DNA from: Lysobacter sp. K5869
GTDB taxonomy: Bacteria; Pseudomonadota; Gammaproteobacteria; Xanthomonadales; Xanthomonadaceae
Assembly: GCF_018847975.1 (NCBI RefSeq)
Contig: NZ_CP072597.1
Span: forward strand, 4,627,001-4,691,000
Direction: 5' to 3'
DNA: 64,000 nucleotides
The first letter of the stretch is position 1; every line of letters starts with the position of its first letter. Positions 24,779-34,510 of this stretch are shown one piece after another. Below the pieces are notes generated by a model. The model saw nothing but the letters and a program-made list of their open reading frames with translations. It was not told the origin of the DNA and made no database searches. Position numbers and translations under genes: made by a program.

Positions 24779-26797
24779 TCACCACACCTCGCACCGCAGC
24801 TCCTTCGCCCGCACCATCGCATCCCCCGCCTTGCACTGGAACGTCTGCTGGAACGCCGGCAGGTTCGACAGCGGGCCGTTGACGCGGTACTTCGCGACCG
24901 GGTGCGGGTCGCCCTGGATCATGGTGCGTTGGGTTTCCTGGCGGGTTTCGTCGCCGCGGAACTGGCCCCAGGCGATGAAGAACTGCTGTTCGGGGTTGAA
25001 GCCGTCGAGGGTCGGTTCCGGGCCTTTGCCTTCGCGCGATTTCAGATAGGCGCGGTAGGCGATCTTGGCGCCGGCGAGGTCGCCGATGGATTCGCCGAGC
25101 ACCAGCTTGCCGTTGTGGTGCAGGCCGGGTTCGATGAAATAGCTCTCGAACTGGTCGACCACGCATTGGCCCTTGGCCGCGAACTGCTTGCCGTCGGCCG
25201 GCGTCCACCAGTTCGACAAGCGGCCTTGCGCGTCGAACTGCGCGCCTTGGTCGTCGAAGCCGTGACTGATCTCATGGCCGATCACCACGCCGATGGCGCC
25301 GTAGTTGACCGCGTCGGTGGCGTTCACGTCGAACGCCGGCGGCTGCAGGATGCCGGCGGGGAACACGATCTCGTTCTGCAGCGGGTTGTAGTAGGCGTTG
25401 GAGGTCGGCGGGGTCATGCCCCAGCGGCCGCGGTCGGTCGGCTTGCCGACCAGCTTGCGGTCGTCGGCGACGTTCCAGCGCTGGGTCGCCACCACGTTGT
25501 CCCAGGCCGAAGCGCGGCTGACTTCGACGCCGTCGTAGTCCTTGAACTTATCGGGATAGCCGAGCTTGGCGACGAAAGTGGAGCGCTTTTCCAGCGCTTT
25601 CTTCTTGGTCGCCGCGTCCATCCAATCCAGTTCGCGGATGGTGTCGTCCATCGCCGCGAGGATGTTCTTGACCATGTCCTGCATGCGCGCCTTGGCTTCC
25701 GGCGGGAAGTACTTCTCCACGTATTTTTGTCCCAGCGCGTCGCCGAGCTGAGCGTCGGCGAGTTCGGCGCAGCGCTTCCAGCGCGGCTTCATCTCGGTGG
25801 CGCCGGTGAGGAACTTGCCGTTGAAGGCGAAGTTCTCTTCCACGAACGGCTGCGACAGCGAATCGGCGGCGTTGTTGAGCAAGTGCCAGCGCAGGTACGC
25901 CTTCCACTGCGGCAGCGGCGTGTTCGCCAGTTCCTTATCGAACTGACGCAGGAACTTCGGCTCGGTCACGTTGACCGCGTCGCGCGGCATGCCGGCTTGA
26001 TCGAAATACGCGCCCCAATCGAACGCGGGCGCGAGCTTGGACAGGTCCGCGAACGCGGTCGGGTTGTCCTGCAGCTTCGGGTCGCGCAGTTGCACGTTGT
26101 CGAGCGAGGCCTCGGCCAAGCGCTTTTCGAAATCGAACACGGTTTGTGCGTCGCGCTTGGCTGCGTCGGCGGGCGTGCCGGCCAGCTCGAAAATGCGCGC
26201 GACGTGGACCAGATACTTCGCCCGCGCCTCGACGAAGCGCGGCTCGGTCTTGAGGTAGTAATCGCGGTCGGGCAAGCCCAGGCCGCTGGCGCGGATATGC
26301 GCGATGGTGCGCGAAGGCTCGCGCTGATCCTCGCTGGCGCCGACGCCGAACGGTACCGCGATGCCCGCGCCTTGCAGCTTGCCGATTTCGCGCTGCAAGC
26401 CGGCGCGGTCCTTGATCGCGCCGATCTCCGTGAGCCACGGCTGCACCGGCTTCGCGCCGAGTTTGTTCACCGCCGACTCGTCCATGCACGCCGCATAGAA
26501 ATCGCCAGCCAACTGGCCCGCGCTGCCCTTCGCCCAATCCTGGCGCGCCGACAACTCGGTGAGGATGTCGCGCACGCGCTCCTTGTTGAGCTCGCCCGAC
26601 TGCCAGCGCCGGCTCCAGCGGTCCATGTAATCGGGAATCGGATTCTGCTGCCGCCACGCGCCGTTGGCGTAGGCGAAGAAGTCCTCGCACGGCTTGGCGT
26701 TGCGGTCGATATCGCCGGGCTGGACGCCGTGCACGGCGCCGACCGACGCGGTGGAAACCGCCAACAACGCGAACAGCGGAAAGCTGGACTTGGCCAC
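24779..26797 (-). CDS. M13 zinc endopeptidase, second copy
   Basis: 672 residues from the GTG at 26797 (MAKSSFPLFALLAVSTASVG signal); a GTG 13 codons upstream is possible. Zinc motif HEISH gives His508, Glu509 and His512, and GESIGDLAG supplies the Glu ligand. NAYYNPLQNEIVFPAGILQ is the substrate-binding strand and the C-terminal CEVW completes the family-typical ending. Same fold as the 15964-18027 enzyme but clearly diverged (HEISH versus HEMGH), so an old duplication. Periplasmic or secreted peptide degradation. Confidence 0.95.
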   Translation of the reverse strand: MAKSSFPLFALLAVSTASVGAVHGVQPGDIDRNAKPCEDFFAYANGAWRQQNPIPDYMDRWSRRWQSGELNKERVRDILTELSARQDWAKGSAGQLAGDFYAACMDESAVNKLGAKPVQPWLTEIGAIKDRAGLQREIGKLQGAGIAVPFGVGASEDQREPSRTIAHIRASGLGLPDRDYYLKTEPRFVEARAKYLVHVARIFELAGTPADAAKRDAQTVFDFEKRLAEASLDNVQLRDPKLQDNPTAFADLSKLAPAFDWGAYFDQAGMPRDAVNVTEPKFLRQFDKELANTPLPQWKAYLRWHLLNNAADSLSQPFVEENFAFNGKFLTGATEMKPRWKRCAELADAQLGDALGQKYVEKYFPPEAKARMQDMVKNILAAMDDTIRELDWMDAATKKKALEKRSTFVAKLGYPDKFKDYDGVEVSRASAWDNVVATQRWNVADDRKLVGKPTDRGRWGMTPPTSNAYYNPLQNEIVFPAGILQPPAFDVNATDAVNYGAIGVVIGHEISHGFDDQGAQFDAQGRLSNWWTPADGKQFAAKGQCVVDQFESYFIEPGLHHNGKLVLGESIGDLAGAKIAYRAYLKSREGKGPEPTLDGFNPEQQFFIAWGQFRGDETRQETQRTMIQGDPHPVAKYRVNGPLSNLPAFQQTFQCKAGDAMVRAKELRCEVW

Positions 26798-26964
26798 AGC
26801 GATGCCCCGATGGGATGGTCCGGCCACTATAGCCACGGGGCGCGGCGCGGCCCGTCCCGGAAGTACTGCCCGCGGGGTCGCCGCGACGCCGGGCGCGACC
26901 GGAAATTGACGGACGCGTCACGATTGCCAATGCTAGCCGCCTCCCCCACTCGCATCGCGCCGCC

Positions 26965-27747
26965 ATGACCCACGCCGCCAGGAAACCGCAGGTCCGCCGC
27001 ACGCTCGCCCGCCTCGCCGCCGCCAGCCTATGCCTGCTCGCCGCCGCGCAGGCCCAGGCCGCTTACCCATGCAACGGCGCCGGGCCGGGCCGCGACATGG
27101 TCGGCATGACCCAGGCCGGCCAAGGGCTGGCGGCGGTTCCGCTGTGCGAGGACCATCCTGCCGCCCCGTCGTCGCCCAGCGCCCCGCAGACGCCGCCGGA
27201 CCCGATGCGGGCCCTGCTCGGCGACGCCTACGCGCGAGTGAGCCAGGGCTTCCTCAACGCTCAGCACAAGCTGGAAGAACGCCAACGCATCGACAGCGAC
27301 CCGCAGTACAAGCGGCTGGTCCAAGGCCAGTGGGACTTCTTCCCCAAGGGCGACGGCGGCCGCGACGACTCCTGCGCGGCGATGTTCTCCAACAACCAGG
27401 GCGTGGTGCGGGTCATGGGCCCCGGCCCTGGCTTCAAGGGCGCGACGCTGACCTTCTGGGGCACCGACATTCCCAAGCCCAAGTCGATGGACACCGTGCG
27501 CATGACCCTGCTGCAACCCAAGGCGCCGCCGACCACGGTGCCGGTGTTCAACTACTACAACCCGGCCGAGAAGTTGGGCGCGGTCGTGTTCGTCGTGCCG
27601 TCGATCGAAGCCGCGCTCGGCGCGTTCGAGGAAACCCAACACTTCGAAGTCGCGCAAGACGGCAAATCGCTGATCAAGATCGATTGGACCGGCGGCGTCG
27701 CCGCGCGCGAGAAGCTGCGCCAATGCGTGAAGCGCCACCCGCACTGA
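26965..27747 (+). CDS. Secreted protein, unknown function
   Basis: 260 residues with a long basic signal peptide ending AQAQA (residue 32). A Pro-rich spacer (PAAPSSPSAPQTPPDP) precedes a domain containing GQWDFFPKGDGGRDDSCAAM, GFKGATLTFWGTDIPKP and a C-terminal KLRQCVKRH. The two Cys of the domain likely pair. No family recognised. Followed by a strong terminator, so monocistronic. Confidence 0.75.
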   Translation: MTHAARKPQVRRTLARLAAASLCLLAAAQAQAAYPCNGAGPGRDMVGMTQAGQGLAAVPLCEDHPAAPSSPSAPQTPPDPMRALLGDAYARVSQGFLNAQHKLEERQRIDSDPQYKRLVQGQWDFFPKGDGGRDDSCAAMFSNNQGVVRVMGPGPGFKGATLTFWGTDIPKPKSMDTVRMTLLQPKAPPTTVPVFNYYNPAEKLGAVVFVVPSIEAALGAFEETQHFEVAQDGKSLIKIDWTGGVAAREKLRQCVKRHPH

Positions 27748-27774
27748 GCCGCGCGCGCCATCGCCGGACCCACC

Positions 27775-27811
27775 CGAGGGGCGCAAGCGATTTGCGCCCC
27801 TCGTTCGTTTT
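27775..27811 (+). terminator. Rho-independent terminator
   Basis: CGAGGGGCGCAA / TTTGCGCCCCTCG stem with GCGA loop, followed by TTCGTTTT. Confidence 0.9.
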
Positions 27812-28130
27812 GCGCGTGCGGCAAGACTGAATCGGCCGCGTCGCCGACTCGCCGCGGCAAAACCCGAAACCCTGCCATGTCCGTGCGCGCCGCGACATCG
27901 GCGAACGCACCCGCGCACGCTCCAAGCCGTGTGCGCGATCAGAGTTTCCGCAACAAAAACACGCTCGCCCGACGCATCGCCGAAACCGTGATGCCGCGCC
28001 GTCCGACGGCCGCGACGCCTGCCTAACCTCGCCTGCGGATCGCCCGTCGATCCGCCCGCCGCACCGACCGCGAAGCCCGGTTAGCGCGCCGCTTCGCATG
28101 ACGAACCACCCCACCCGACAGGAAACTCTC

Positions 28131-29624
28131 ATGCGTTCCACTGCCCACTCCGCTCTCACGCCCTTGTTCCGCGCCCTGCTGCCGTGCCTCGCGCTCGCCG
28201 CGCTGCCCGCCGTCGCCGCGCCGCCGTCCAGCCCCGCGCCGCAGCACGTGCTCGCGAAACCGATCAAAACCAAGCTCGGCCGCTACGACTCGCGCGAGTT
28301 CATCGAAGTCAAATTCGTCGACGACAGCCAAGTGCGCCTGCACAGCGGCCGCCTGAGCTCGGCCAAGCTCGGCCGCCTCAGCGCGCTCGACGGCCTCGTC
28401 GGTGGCGCCGGTCCGGTCGCCGCGCTCGAACCCTTGTTCCCGGCCGACGCCGTCGCGAAATCCGCGCTCGCCAAGAGCGCGCAAGCGCAACAGCCGCAGC
28501 CCGACCTCAGCCAATGGTTCCGCCTGCGGGTCAAGCCCGGCCAGGACGCCGCGCGCGTGATCGACGAACTCAACGCCATGGGCATCGTCGAAACCGCCTA
28601 CGCCGCGCCGCTGCCGGTGCCGCTGCCGGCCTCGCCCGCGTACGACGGCAACCAGTACTACAAGCTGCCCTCCGCGCAGAACGGCATCGACAGCGAGTAC
28701 GCCCGCACCCAGGCCGGCGGCAACGGCGCCGGCGTGCGCGTGCTCGATATCGAATACAGCTGGAACACCAACCACGAAGACCTGTCCAAGCTGCGCGCCG
28801 CCGGCGCCTTGATCGCCAACGGCACGCCCAGCGATCCTTTCAACGACAACAACCACGGCACCGCGGTGATGGGCCAGTTGATCGCCGACAACAACGGGAT
28901 CGGCGTCACCGGCCTGGTCGACGGCGCGACCGCGCACTACACCAACGCGATGAACACCCAACGCGGCTACGATCCGGCCAACGCCATCCTCACCGCCGCC
29001 AACGCGCTCAGCGCCGGCGACGTGATCCTGATCGAGCAACAAGCCGCCGGCCCCAGCGCCTGCAGCGGCTACGTGCCGGTGGAATGGATCGCCTCGGTGC
29101 ACGCAGCCATCGTCACCGCGACCAACAAGGGCATCCACGTGGTCCAGGCCGGCGGCAACGGCAACATGAATCTCGACAACACCGCCTGCTTCGGCTCGCC
29201 GTTCCCGGCCGGCCGCGCCGATTCGGGTTCGATCATCGTCGGCGCCGGCGGTCCGCGCTCCACCGCGTGGTGCACCGACGGCACCGCCGAACGCGCCAAG
29301 CAGTCGTTCTCGACCTACGGCTCGCGCGTCAACGTGCAGGCCTGGGGCCGCTGCGTGACCACCACCGGTTACGGCAACCTCTACAACGGCGGCGTCAACG
29401 CTTACTACACCAAGGTGTTCTCGGGCACGTCCAGCGCTTCGCCCATCGTCGCTTCCGCGGTGGTGGCCCTGTCGGGCATCGCCAAGCAGCGCGGCATCAG
29501 CCTGACCCCGCGGCAGATGCGCGACCTGCTGCGCACCACCGGCACCGCGCAGGCCGGCAGCGGCGGCAACATCGGCCCGCTGCCGAACCTGCGCGCGGCG
29601 ATCGCGCAACTCGGCCAGCGCTGA
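28131..29624 (+). CDS. Subtilase (S8) serine protease, copy 1 of 3
   Basis: 497 residues from the ATG after CAGGAAAC. Signal peptide to about residue 30, then a propeptide-like region with LGRYDSREFIEVKF, conserved in all three copies. Catalytic residues: Asp206 in VLDIEYSWN (not the usual DTG), His242 in NNHGTAVMG, Ser434 in SGTSSASP; the oxyanion Asn is probably in QAGGNGN. The length and lack of a P-domain indicate a simple secreted protease. A 13-bp GC hairpin follows at 29631-29660. Confidence 0.9.
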   Translation: MRSTAHSALTPLFRALLPCLALAALPAVAAPPSSPAPQHVLAKPIKTKLGRYDSREFIEVKFVDDSQVRLHSGRLSSAKLGRLSALDGLVGGAGPVAALEPLFPADAVAKSALAKSAQAQQPQPDLSQWFRLRVKPGQDAARVIDELNAMGIVETAYAAPLPVPLPASPAYDGNQYYKLPSAQNGIDSEYARTQAGGNGAGVRVLDIEYSWNTNHEDLSKLRAAGALIANGTPSDPFNDNNHGTAVMGQLIADNNGIGVTGLVDGATAHYTNAMNTQRGYDPANAILTAANALSAGDVILIEQQAAGPSACSGYVPVEWIASVHAAIVTATNKGIHVVQAGGNGNMNLDNTACFGSPFPAGRADSGSIIVGAGGPRSTAWCTDGTAERAKQSFSTYGSRVNVQAWGRCVTTTGYGNLYNGGVNAYYTKVFSGTSSASPIVASAVVALSGIAKQRGISLTPRQMRDLLRTTGTAQAGSGGNIGPLPNLRAAIAQLGQR

Positions 29625-30103
29625 GCGCGCGCGGGCGAAGGGCCGGCGCCCTTCGCCCGCGTTTCGGAACGAAACGCCGCGCCGGCGCAGCCGCAGGCGC
29701 GGGCCTCGCGACAACGCGCACGACGCCGTGCGATCGCGACGGAACCCGATGCCGCGCACACTCCCGGATCGACGCAGTTCGCTGCCGCGTCAGCGGCGCG
29801 CATGGTACACAAGCACCGCAGCCGCGATCGCGCGCTGCACCCGCGGCGCGGCGACGGACTCGCCCCGCCGCACCCGGAGCCACCACCGACACGACGTCAT
29901 TCGACCCGCGCAAGGAGCAGCCGCATGCCCGTCACGAGCGTCCCCGACCTCGCACCGACGTCCCCGCGTCCCGCCCGCTAGCGGCATTCGCCGGCCGTCG
30001 CGTCCGCTTTGTTCAACGCCACCGCGTCCGCTCGCGCGGCGCACCGCCGCGCGCGCCGCGAGAACGACGTCCCTCCCCATCGTCCTTCCCCTAAGGCCCA
30101 ACC
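29625..30103. other. Intergenic region with hairpin and a tiny ORF
   Basis: A perfect 13-bp hairpin (GCGGGCGAAGGGC / GCCCTTCGCCCGC, 29631-29660) ends the first subtilase unit. At 29925-29981 an 18-codon frame (MPVTSVPDLAPTSPRPAR) sits behind AAGGAGC. It may be a leader peptide or chance. The rest shows nothing. Confidence 0.45.
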
Positions 30104-31582
30104 ATGTCGACTCGAACCGCCGTTGTCCGCAGTCCGCTGTTGCGCTGTCTCTTGCCCGCGCTGACCCTCGCCGCGACGCCGTTCGCCGCGACCGGCGCAC
30201 CGCCCACCGCCGTCCACGCGCTGCCCAAACCGGCCACCGCCCTACTCGGCCGCTACGATTCGCAAGAGTTCATCGAAGTCAAATTCACGCCCGCCGCGGG
30301 CGTCGGCCTACGCGGCGCGCGCTTGTCCTCGACCCAAGCCGCACCGCTCGCGACGCTGGACCGCCTGTTCGGCGCCGCCGGCCCGCTCGCCGCGGCCGAA
30401 CCGCTGTTCCGCGCCGAAGCGGCGACGCTGTCGGCGGCCGGCGCGAACAAAGCGGCCGACGCCGAACCGGGCCTGAGCCGCTGGTACCGCCTGCGCGTCC
30501 GCCCCGGCCACGACATCCGCCGCGCGCTCGACGCGCTCAACGCGTCGAGCGCGGTCGAGATCGCCTATCCCGCGCCGCTGCCGGCGCCGCCGCCGGACTA
30601 CTCGGGGCTGCAGTACTACAGAGGCTTCGACAACAACGGCATCGGCGTGATCGAGGCGCGCGATTACCCCAACGCCGACGGCACCGGCGTACGCGTGCTC
30701 GACATCGAATACAGCTGGAACACCCAGCACGAAGACCTGTCGCAGTTGCGCGCGCCCGGCGCGTTCATCCCCAACGGCACGCTCTGGGATCCGTTCAACG
30801 ACAACAACCACGGCACCGCGGTCATGGGCATGCTGATCGCCGACGACAACCGCCTCGGCGTCACCGGCATGGTCGACCGCGCCCAAGCCCACTTCACCAA
30901 CGCGGCCAACCGCGAGCGCGGCTACGACCCGGCCAACGCCGTGGCCATCGCCGCCAACGCGCTACGCGCGGGCGATGTCATCGTCATCGAACAACAGACC
31001 GCCGGGCCGGCCGGCTGCAGCGGCTATGTCCCGCTGGAATGGATTCCCTCGGTGTACGACGCCATCGTCGCGGCGACCCACAAAGGCGTCCACGTGGTCG
31101 AGGCCGCCGGCAACGGCGGCATGAATCTCGACAACGCCGCCTGCTTCGGCTCGCCGTTCCCGCGCGGGCGTCCGAGCTCGGGCGCGCTCATCGTCGGCGC
31201 CGGCAGCTCGGGGCCCAATTCGCTCTGCGACACCGCTCCCCCCGCGCGCTCGAAATTGTCGTTCTCCACTTACGGCGCGCGCGTGAACGTGCACGGTTGG
31301 GGCAACTGCGTCGTCACCACCGGCTACGGCGACATTCCGCCCTACGCCGGCGCCAACTCCGCCTATACCTGGCAATTTTCCGGCACCTCCAGCGCCACGC
31401 CGATGGTCGCCGCGACCGTGGTCGCGATCTCCGCCGCGTTCCAATCGCGCCGGGGCCAGCCGATGCCGCCGCAGTTCATGCACGAGTTGGTGATCTCCGG
31501 CGGGCGCAGCCAAATCGGCGACGACGGCCACATCGGGCCGATGACCAACGCGCTGATCCCGATCAAGGCGCTTTCCTGGTAA
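30104..31582 (+). CDS. Subtilase (S8) serine protease, copy 2 of 3
   Basis: 492 residues. Signal peptide to about residue 28, then LLGRYDSQEFIEVKF in the pro-region. Catalytic residues Asp200 (VLDIEYSWN), His236 (NNHGTAVMG) and Ser429 (SGTSSATP). The most divergent of the three: AGPAGCSG, GSSGPNSLC and a different C-terminal end (GGRSQIGDDGHIGPM). A GC-rich hairpin at 31594-31615 follows the stop. Secreted; expected to degrade proteins outside the cell. Confidence 0.9.
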   Translation: MSTRTAVVRSPLLRCLLPALTLAATPFAATGAPPTAVHALPKPATALLGRYDSQEFIEVKFTPAAGVGLRGARLSSTQAAPLATLDRLFGAAGPLAAAEPLFRAEAATLSAAGANKAADAEPGLSRWYRLRVRPGHDIRRALDALNASSAVEIAYPAPLPAPPPDYSGLQYYRGFDNNGIGVIEARDYPNADGTGVRVLDIEYSWNTQHEDLSQLRAPGAFIPNGTLWDPFNDNNHGTAVMGMLIADDNRLGVTGMVDRAQAHFTNAANRERGYDPANAVAIAANALRAGDVIVIEQQTAGPAGCSGYVPLEWIPSVYDAIVAATHKGVHVVEAAGNGGMNLDNAACFGSPFPRGRPSSGALIVGAGSSGPNSLCDTAPPARSKLSFSTYGARVNVHGWGNCVVTTGYGDIPPYAGANSAYTWQFSGTSSATPMVAATVVAISAAFQSRRGQPMPPQFMHELVISGGRSQIGDDGHIGPMTNALIPIKALSW

Positions 31583-31706
31583 CGCAACCGGCGCGGCGCG
31601 CTTCCCGCGCGCCGCGTCCGCGACCGAATCCGCCCGCCGCCGAAGTCCCTCGCGCGGCGGGCACCGTTCGACGCTGTACGTCCTTTCACCGCCACAGGTC
31701 TCTTCC

Positions 31707-33188
31707 ATGCCGCTTAGCGATCGCCCCCGTTCCCATCCCCTGCTGCGCTTCCTCGCCCCGTGCCTGGCCCTCGCCGTCCTGCCCGCCGCCGTCGCCCTCG
31801 CAGCGCCGCCGCGGCAGACGCTGCCCAAGCCGATCAAAACCCAACTCGGCCGCTACGACTCGCGCGAGTTCATCGAAGTCAAATTCGCCCCGGACGCGCA
31901 GGTACGTCTGCAATCGGGTCGTTTGTCGTCGGCGAAGTACGGCCGTCTCGACGCCATCGACGCGCTGACCGGCGCCGCCGGCCCGGTCGCCTCGCTGCAA
32001 GCGCTGTTCCCCGACGCCGCGGTGCTGTCGTCGCTGGCCAAGAGCGCGCAGGCCGAAGCGCCGAACCCGCATCCCGAGCTGGGCCAATGGTTCCGCCTGC
32101 GGGTCAAGCCCGGCCAGGACATCGCCCGCGTGATCGACCAACTCAACGCCTTGCCCGCGGTCGAAACCGCCTACCCCGCGCCGCTGCCGGCGCCGCCGCC
32201 GGCCACGCCGGATTTCCAGAACCAGCAGTACTACAAGAACTCCGCCTACGACTACGGCATCGACATCGAATACGCGCGCGGCTTCCCCGGCGGCGACGGC
32301 GCCGGCATCCGCGTGCTCGACCTGGAATACAGCTGGAACACTAACCACGAAGACGTCTCCAAGCTGCGCCTGCCCGGCGCGCGCATCGGCAACGGCACGC
32401 CGGTCGATCCCTACAACGATCTGCAGCACGGCACCGCGGTCATGGCGATGCTGGTCGGCGACGCCAACGGCATCGGCGTCAGCGGACTGGTGCGCGGCGC
32501 CAGCGCGCACATCACCAACGTCATGAACACCGAGCGCGGCTACGAAGTCGCCAACGCCATCCTGGTCGCCGCCAACGGCTTGCGCGCTGGCGACGTGATG
32601 CTGATCGAGCAGCAGGCGGTCGGCCCGGCCAACTGCAACGGCTTCGTGCCGGTGGAATGGATCCCCTCGGTGTACGACGCCATCGTCGTGGCGACCAACA
32701 AGGGCATCCACGTGGTCGAAGCCGGCGGCAACGGCGCCATGAACCTCGACAACGCCGCCTGCTTCGGCTCGCCGTTCCCGGCCGGCCGTCCGGATTCGGG
32801 CGCGATCATCGTCGGCGCCGGCGGTCCGCTGTCCAACGGCTGGTGCAGCGACAGCGTCGCGCCGCTCGACCGCCAGCCGTTCTCGACCTACGGCGCGCGC
32901 TTCAACCTGCAAGGCTGGGGCCGCTGCGTCACCACCGCCGGCTACGGCGATCTCCACAACGCCGGCGCCAACGCCAACTACACCCGGGGCTTCGCCGGCA
33001 CCTCCAGCGCCTCGCCGATGGTCGCCGCGGCGGTGGTGTCGCTGTCGGGCATCGCCAAGCGGCGCGGCCAAACGCTCACGCCGGCGCAGATGCGCGACTT
33101 GCTGTGGCTGACCGGCCTGCGCAACCCCAGCGCCATGATCGGTGCGCTGCCGAATTTGCGCAAAGTGATCGATCTTTACTTCCGGTGA
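31707..33188 (+). CDS. Subtilase (S8) serine protease, copy 3 of 3
   Basis: 493 residues. Signal peptide to about residue 33; pro-region LGRYDSREFIEVKF identical to copy 1 over this stretch. Catalytic residues Asp205 (VLDLEYSWN), His241 (LQHGTAVMA) and Ser433 (AGTSSASP). More similar to copy 1 than to copy 2 through SGRLSSAK, WFRLRVKPGQD and ACFGSPFPAGR. A near-perfect 34-base palindrome (33195-33228) follows. Confidence 0.9.
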   Translation: MPLSDRPRSHPLLRFLAPCLALAVLPAAVALAAPPRQTLPKPIKTQLGRYDSREFIEVKFAPDAQVRLQSGRLSSAKYGRLDAIDALTGAAGPVASLQALFPDAAVLSSLAKSAQAEAPNPHPELGQWFRLRVKPGQDIARVIDQLNALPAVETAYPAPLPAPPPATPDFQNQQYYKNSAYDYGIDIEYARGFPGGDGAGIRVLDLEYSWNTNHEDVSKLRLPGARIGNGTPVDPYNDLQHGTAVMAMLVGDANGIGVSGLVRGASAHITNVMNTERGYEVANAILVAANGLRAGDVMLIEQQAVGPANCNGFVPVEWIPSVYDAIVVATNKGIHVVEAGGNGAMNLDNAACFGSPFPAGRPDSGAIIVGAGGPLSNGWCSDSVAPLDRQPFSTYGARFNLQGWGRCVTTAGYGDLHNAGANANYTRGFAGTSSASPMVAAAVVSLSGIAKRRGQTLTPAQMRDLLWLTGLRNPSAMIGALPNLRKVIDLYFR

Positions 33189-33597
33189 GCCGGCGGCGCG
33201 CAGGTGGAACGCGTTCCGCCTGCGCGCCGTGTCCCGCCGCCGCGATCGGCGAACGCGTTCGCGAACTTCGCACCGCGATCCGCGCATGCGGCCCGCGGTC
33301 CGCCCGACCACGACTAACCGTCGCTAACCCGCGCGCCGCATTGTCGCGACGCACGCCTCACTCGCGGCATGCGGCCGCGCGCAATTCGCCGCGCGCGCCG
33401 GAAACGTAAGACGACGGCTGGCGAAACCGAACGAAACCGGCAGATTTCCGAAAGGCGCGATGTCCCGCCCGACGCGATCCTGATCGCCGCTACGCCGCAG
33501 CTCCGGCCGCCCCCGCCTCTCGCCCTCGCGATCAAGGATGGAACGCGCGGCCCGCGACCGCGGCGCCCAGTCGCATCGCCCACAAGGACCGCGCGCC
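33189..33597. other. Intergenic region with long palindrome
   Basis: 33195-33228 is a palindrome (GGCGCGCAGG, then GGAACGCGTTCC, then CCTGCGCGCC) with only two mismatched positions; probable end of the subtilase transcript though no T-run follows. The remainder up to the regulator gene holds nothing I can support. Confidence 0.55.
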
Positions 33598-33969
33598 ATG
33601 CACGCCACGATCGTTTCCGCATCAGCCTCCGACGCCGTCGCCGTCGCCGAATCCGAAGCCGAACCCGAATCGGGCGACGACGAGACCCGAGCTCCCCGCC
33701 GCGATCCGAACCCGCCCCGCACCGCATCGCCCGGCGCACGCGGCCAAGTAGTGCTCGACAGCGCCGAACTTCGCCGCCTGCGCCAAAGCCGCCTGCTCAG
33801 CCAGCAAGACCTCGCCGACGACTGCTGGCGCCGCAACATCCGCGTCTCGGTCGCCACGATAAAACGCGCCGAATCCGGCCGCGCCGTGCGCTTCCGCATC
33901 GCCCACGAACTGGCCCGCTGCTTCGGCGTGCCGGTGACCGCGCTGGTCCGCATCGCGCCCGCGGCGTGA
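33598..33969 (+). CDS. XRE-type helix-turn-helix regulator
   Basis: 123 residues. The first 45 residues are acidic and Pro/Ala-rich (SEAEPESGDDE), likely disordered. Residues 50-118 form the HTH: ELRRLRQSRLLSQQDLADDC, then VSVATIKRAESGRAVRFRIA, then HELARCFGVPVTALV. The pattern ends like HTH domains that precede tetratricopeptide regulators, but here it is free-standing. Neighbouring targets could be the subtilases or the alpha-lytic proteases; no operator was identified. Confidence 0.8.
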   Translation: MHATIVSASASDAVAVAESEAEPESGDDETRAPRRDPNPPRTASPGARGQVVLDSAELRRLRQSRLLSQQDLADDCWRRNIRVSVATIKRAESGRAVRFRIAHELARCFGVPVTALVRIAPAA

Positions 33970-34144
33970 GCGCTCACGCCGCATCGCCGAACTGATCCCG
34001 CGCTGAGTCCGAACTGAGCCCATGCGCCGCGCGGCCGGCGCGAATACTGCGCGGGCAGCGAAGCCGCGACTCGCCCGCACCGCGCCGGCGCCCGACGCTT
34101 CGCCGCACCGACCGCCACATCCATCACCACACAGGGGACGCAGC

Positions 34145-34441
34145 ATGAAGACCGCGATCAAGATCAGCCAGTGCGACAACGAGCTCTACATCATCGCCTC
34201 CACCGGCGCCGGCGCCTCGGAGGTCTGCCACATCAGCTCCGGCTACAACGACCCGGTGGCCTACGCCGTCAACCTCAACTCGATCCTGCCGCCCGGCAAG
34301 TACGACCTGACCCTGGTCGGCATCAACTGGGGCGGCCCGGCCGCGTTCGCCGTCGACGTCGGCGGCACGCCGTACACCTACAAGGACCCCAACGCGCCGG
34401 TCGGCGTGGTCTGGTCGAAGACGATCCAGGTCGCGCTCTGA
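34145..34441 (+). CDS. Small beta-rich cytosolic protein, unknown
   Basis: 98 residues after ACAGGGGACGC. No signal peptide. Sequence (KISQCDNELYIIASTGAGAS, then KYDLTLVGINWGGPAAFAVD) predicts a compact all-beta fold of the lectin or PLL-like size, ending VVWSKTIQVAL. No family could be assigned. It has its own terminator and lies before an alpha-lytic protease. A carbohydrate-binding role would be guesswork. Confidence 0.65.
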   Translation: MKTAIKISQCDNELYIIASTGAGASEVCHISSGYNDPVAYAVNLNSILPPGKYDLTLVGINWGGPAAFAVDVGGTPYTYKDPNAPVGVVWSKTIQVAL

Positions 34442-34476
34442 CCCGCGGCCGCGACGCGTCCGCGCATCGCGACGAG

Positions 34477-34510
34477 GCCCGCCGGACACACCGGCGGGCT
34501 TTTTTGTTTT
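34477..34510 (+). terminator. Rho-independent terminator
   Basis: GCCCGCCGG / CCGGCGGGC stem with ACACA loop followed by TTTTTTGTTTT. Confidence 0.95.

Noticed and set aside
29925..29981. 18-codon leader peptide gene
   Set aside because: Good ribosome site but too short and without an attenuator-like structure; kept only as a note in the intergenic entry.
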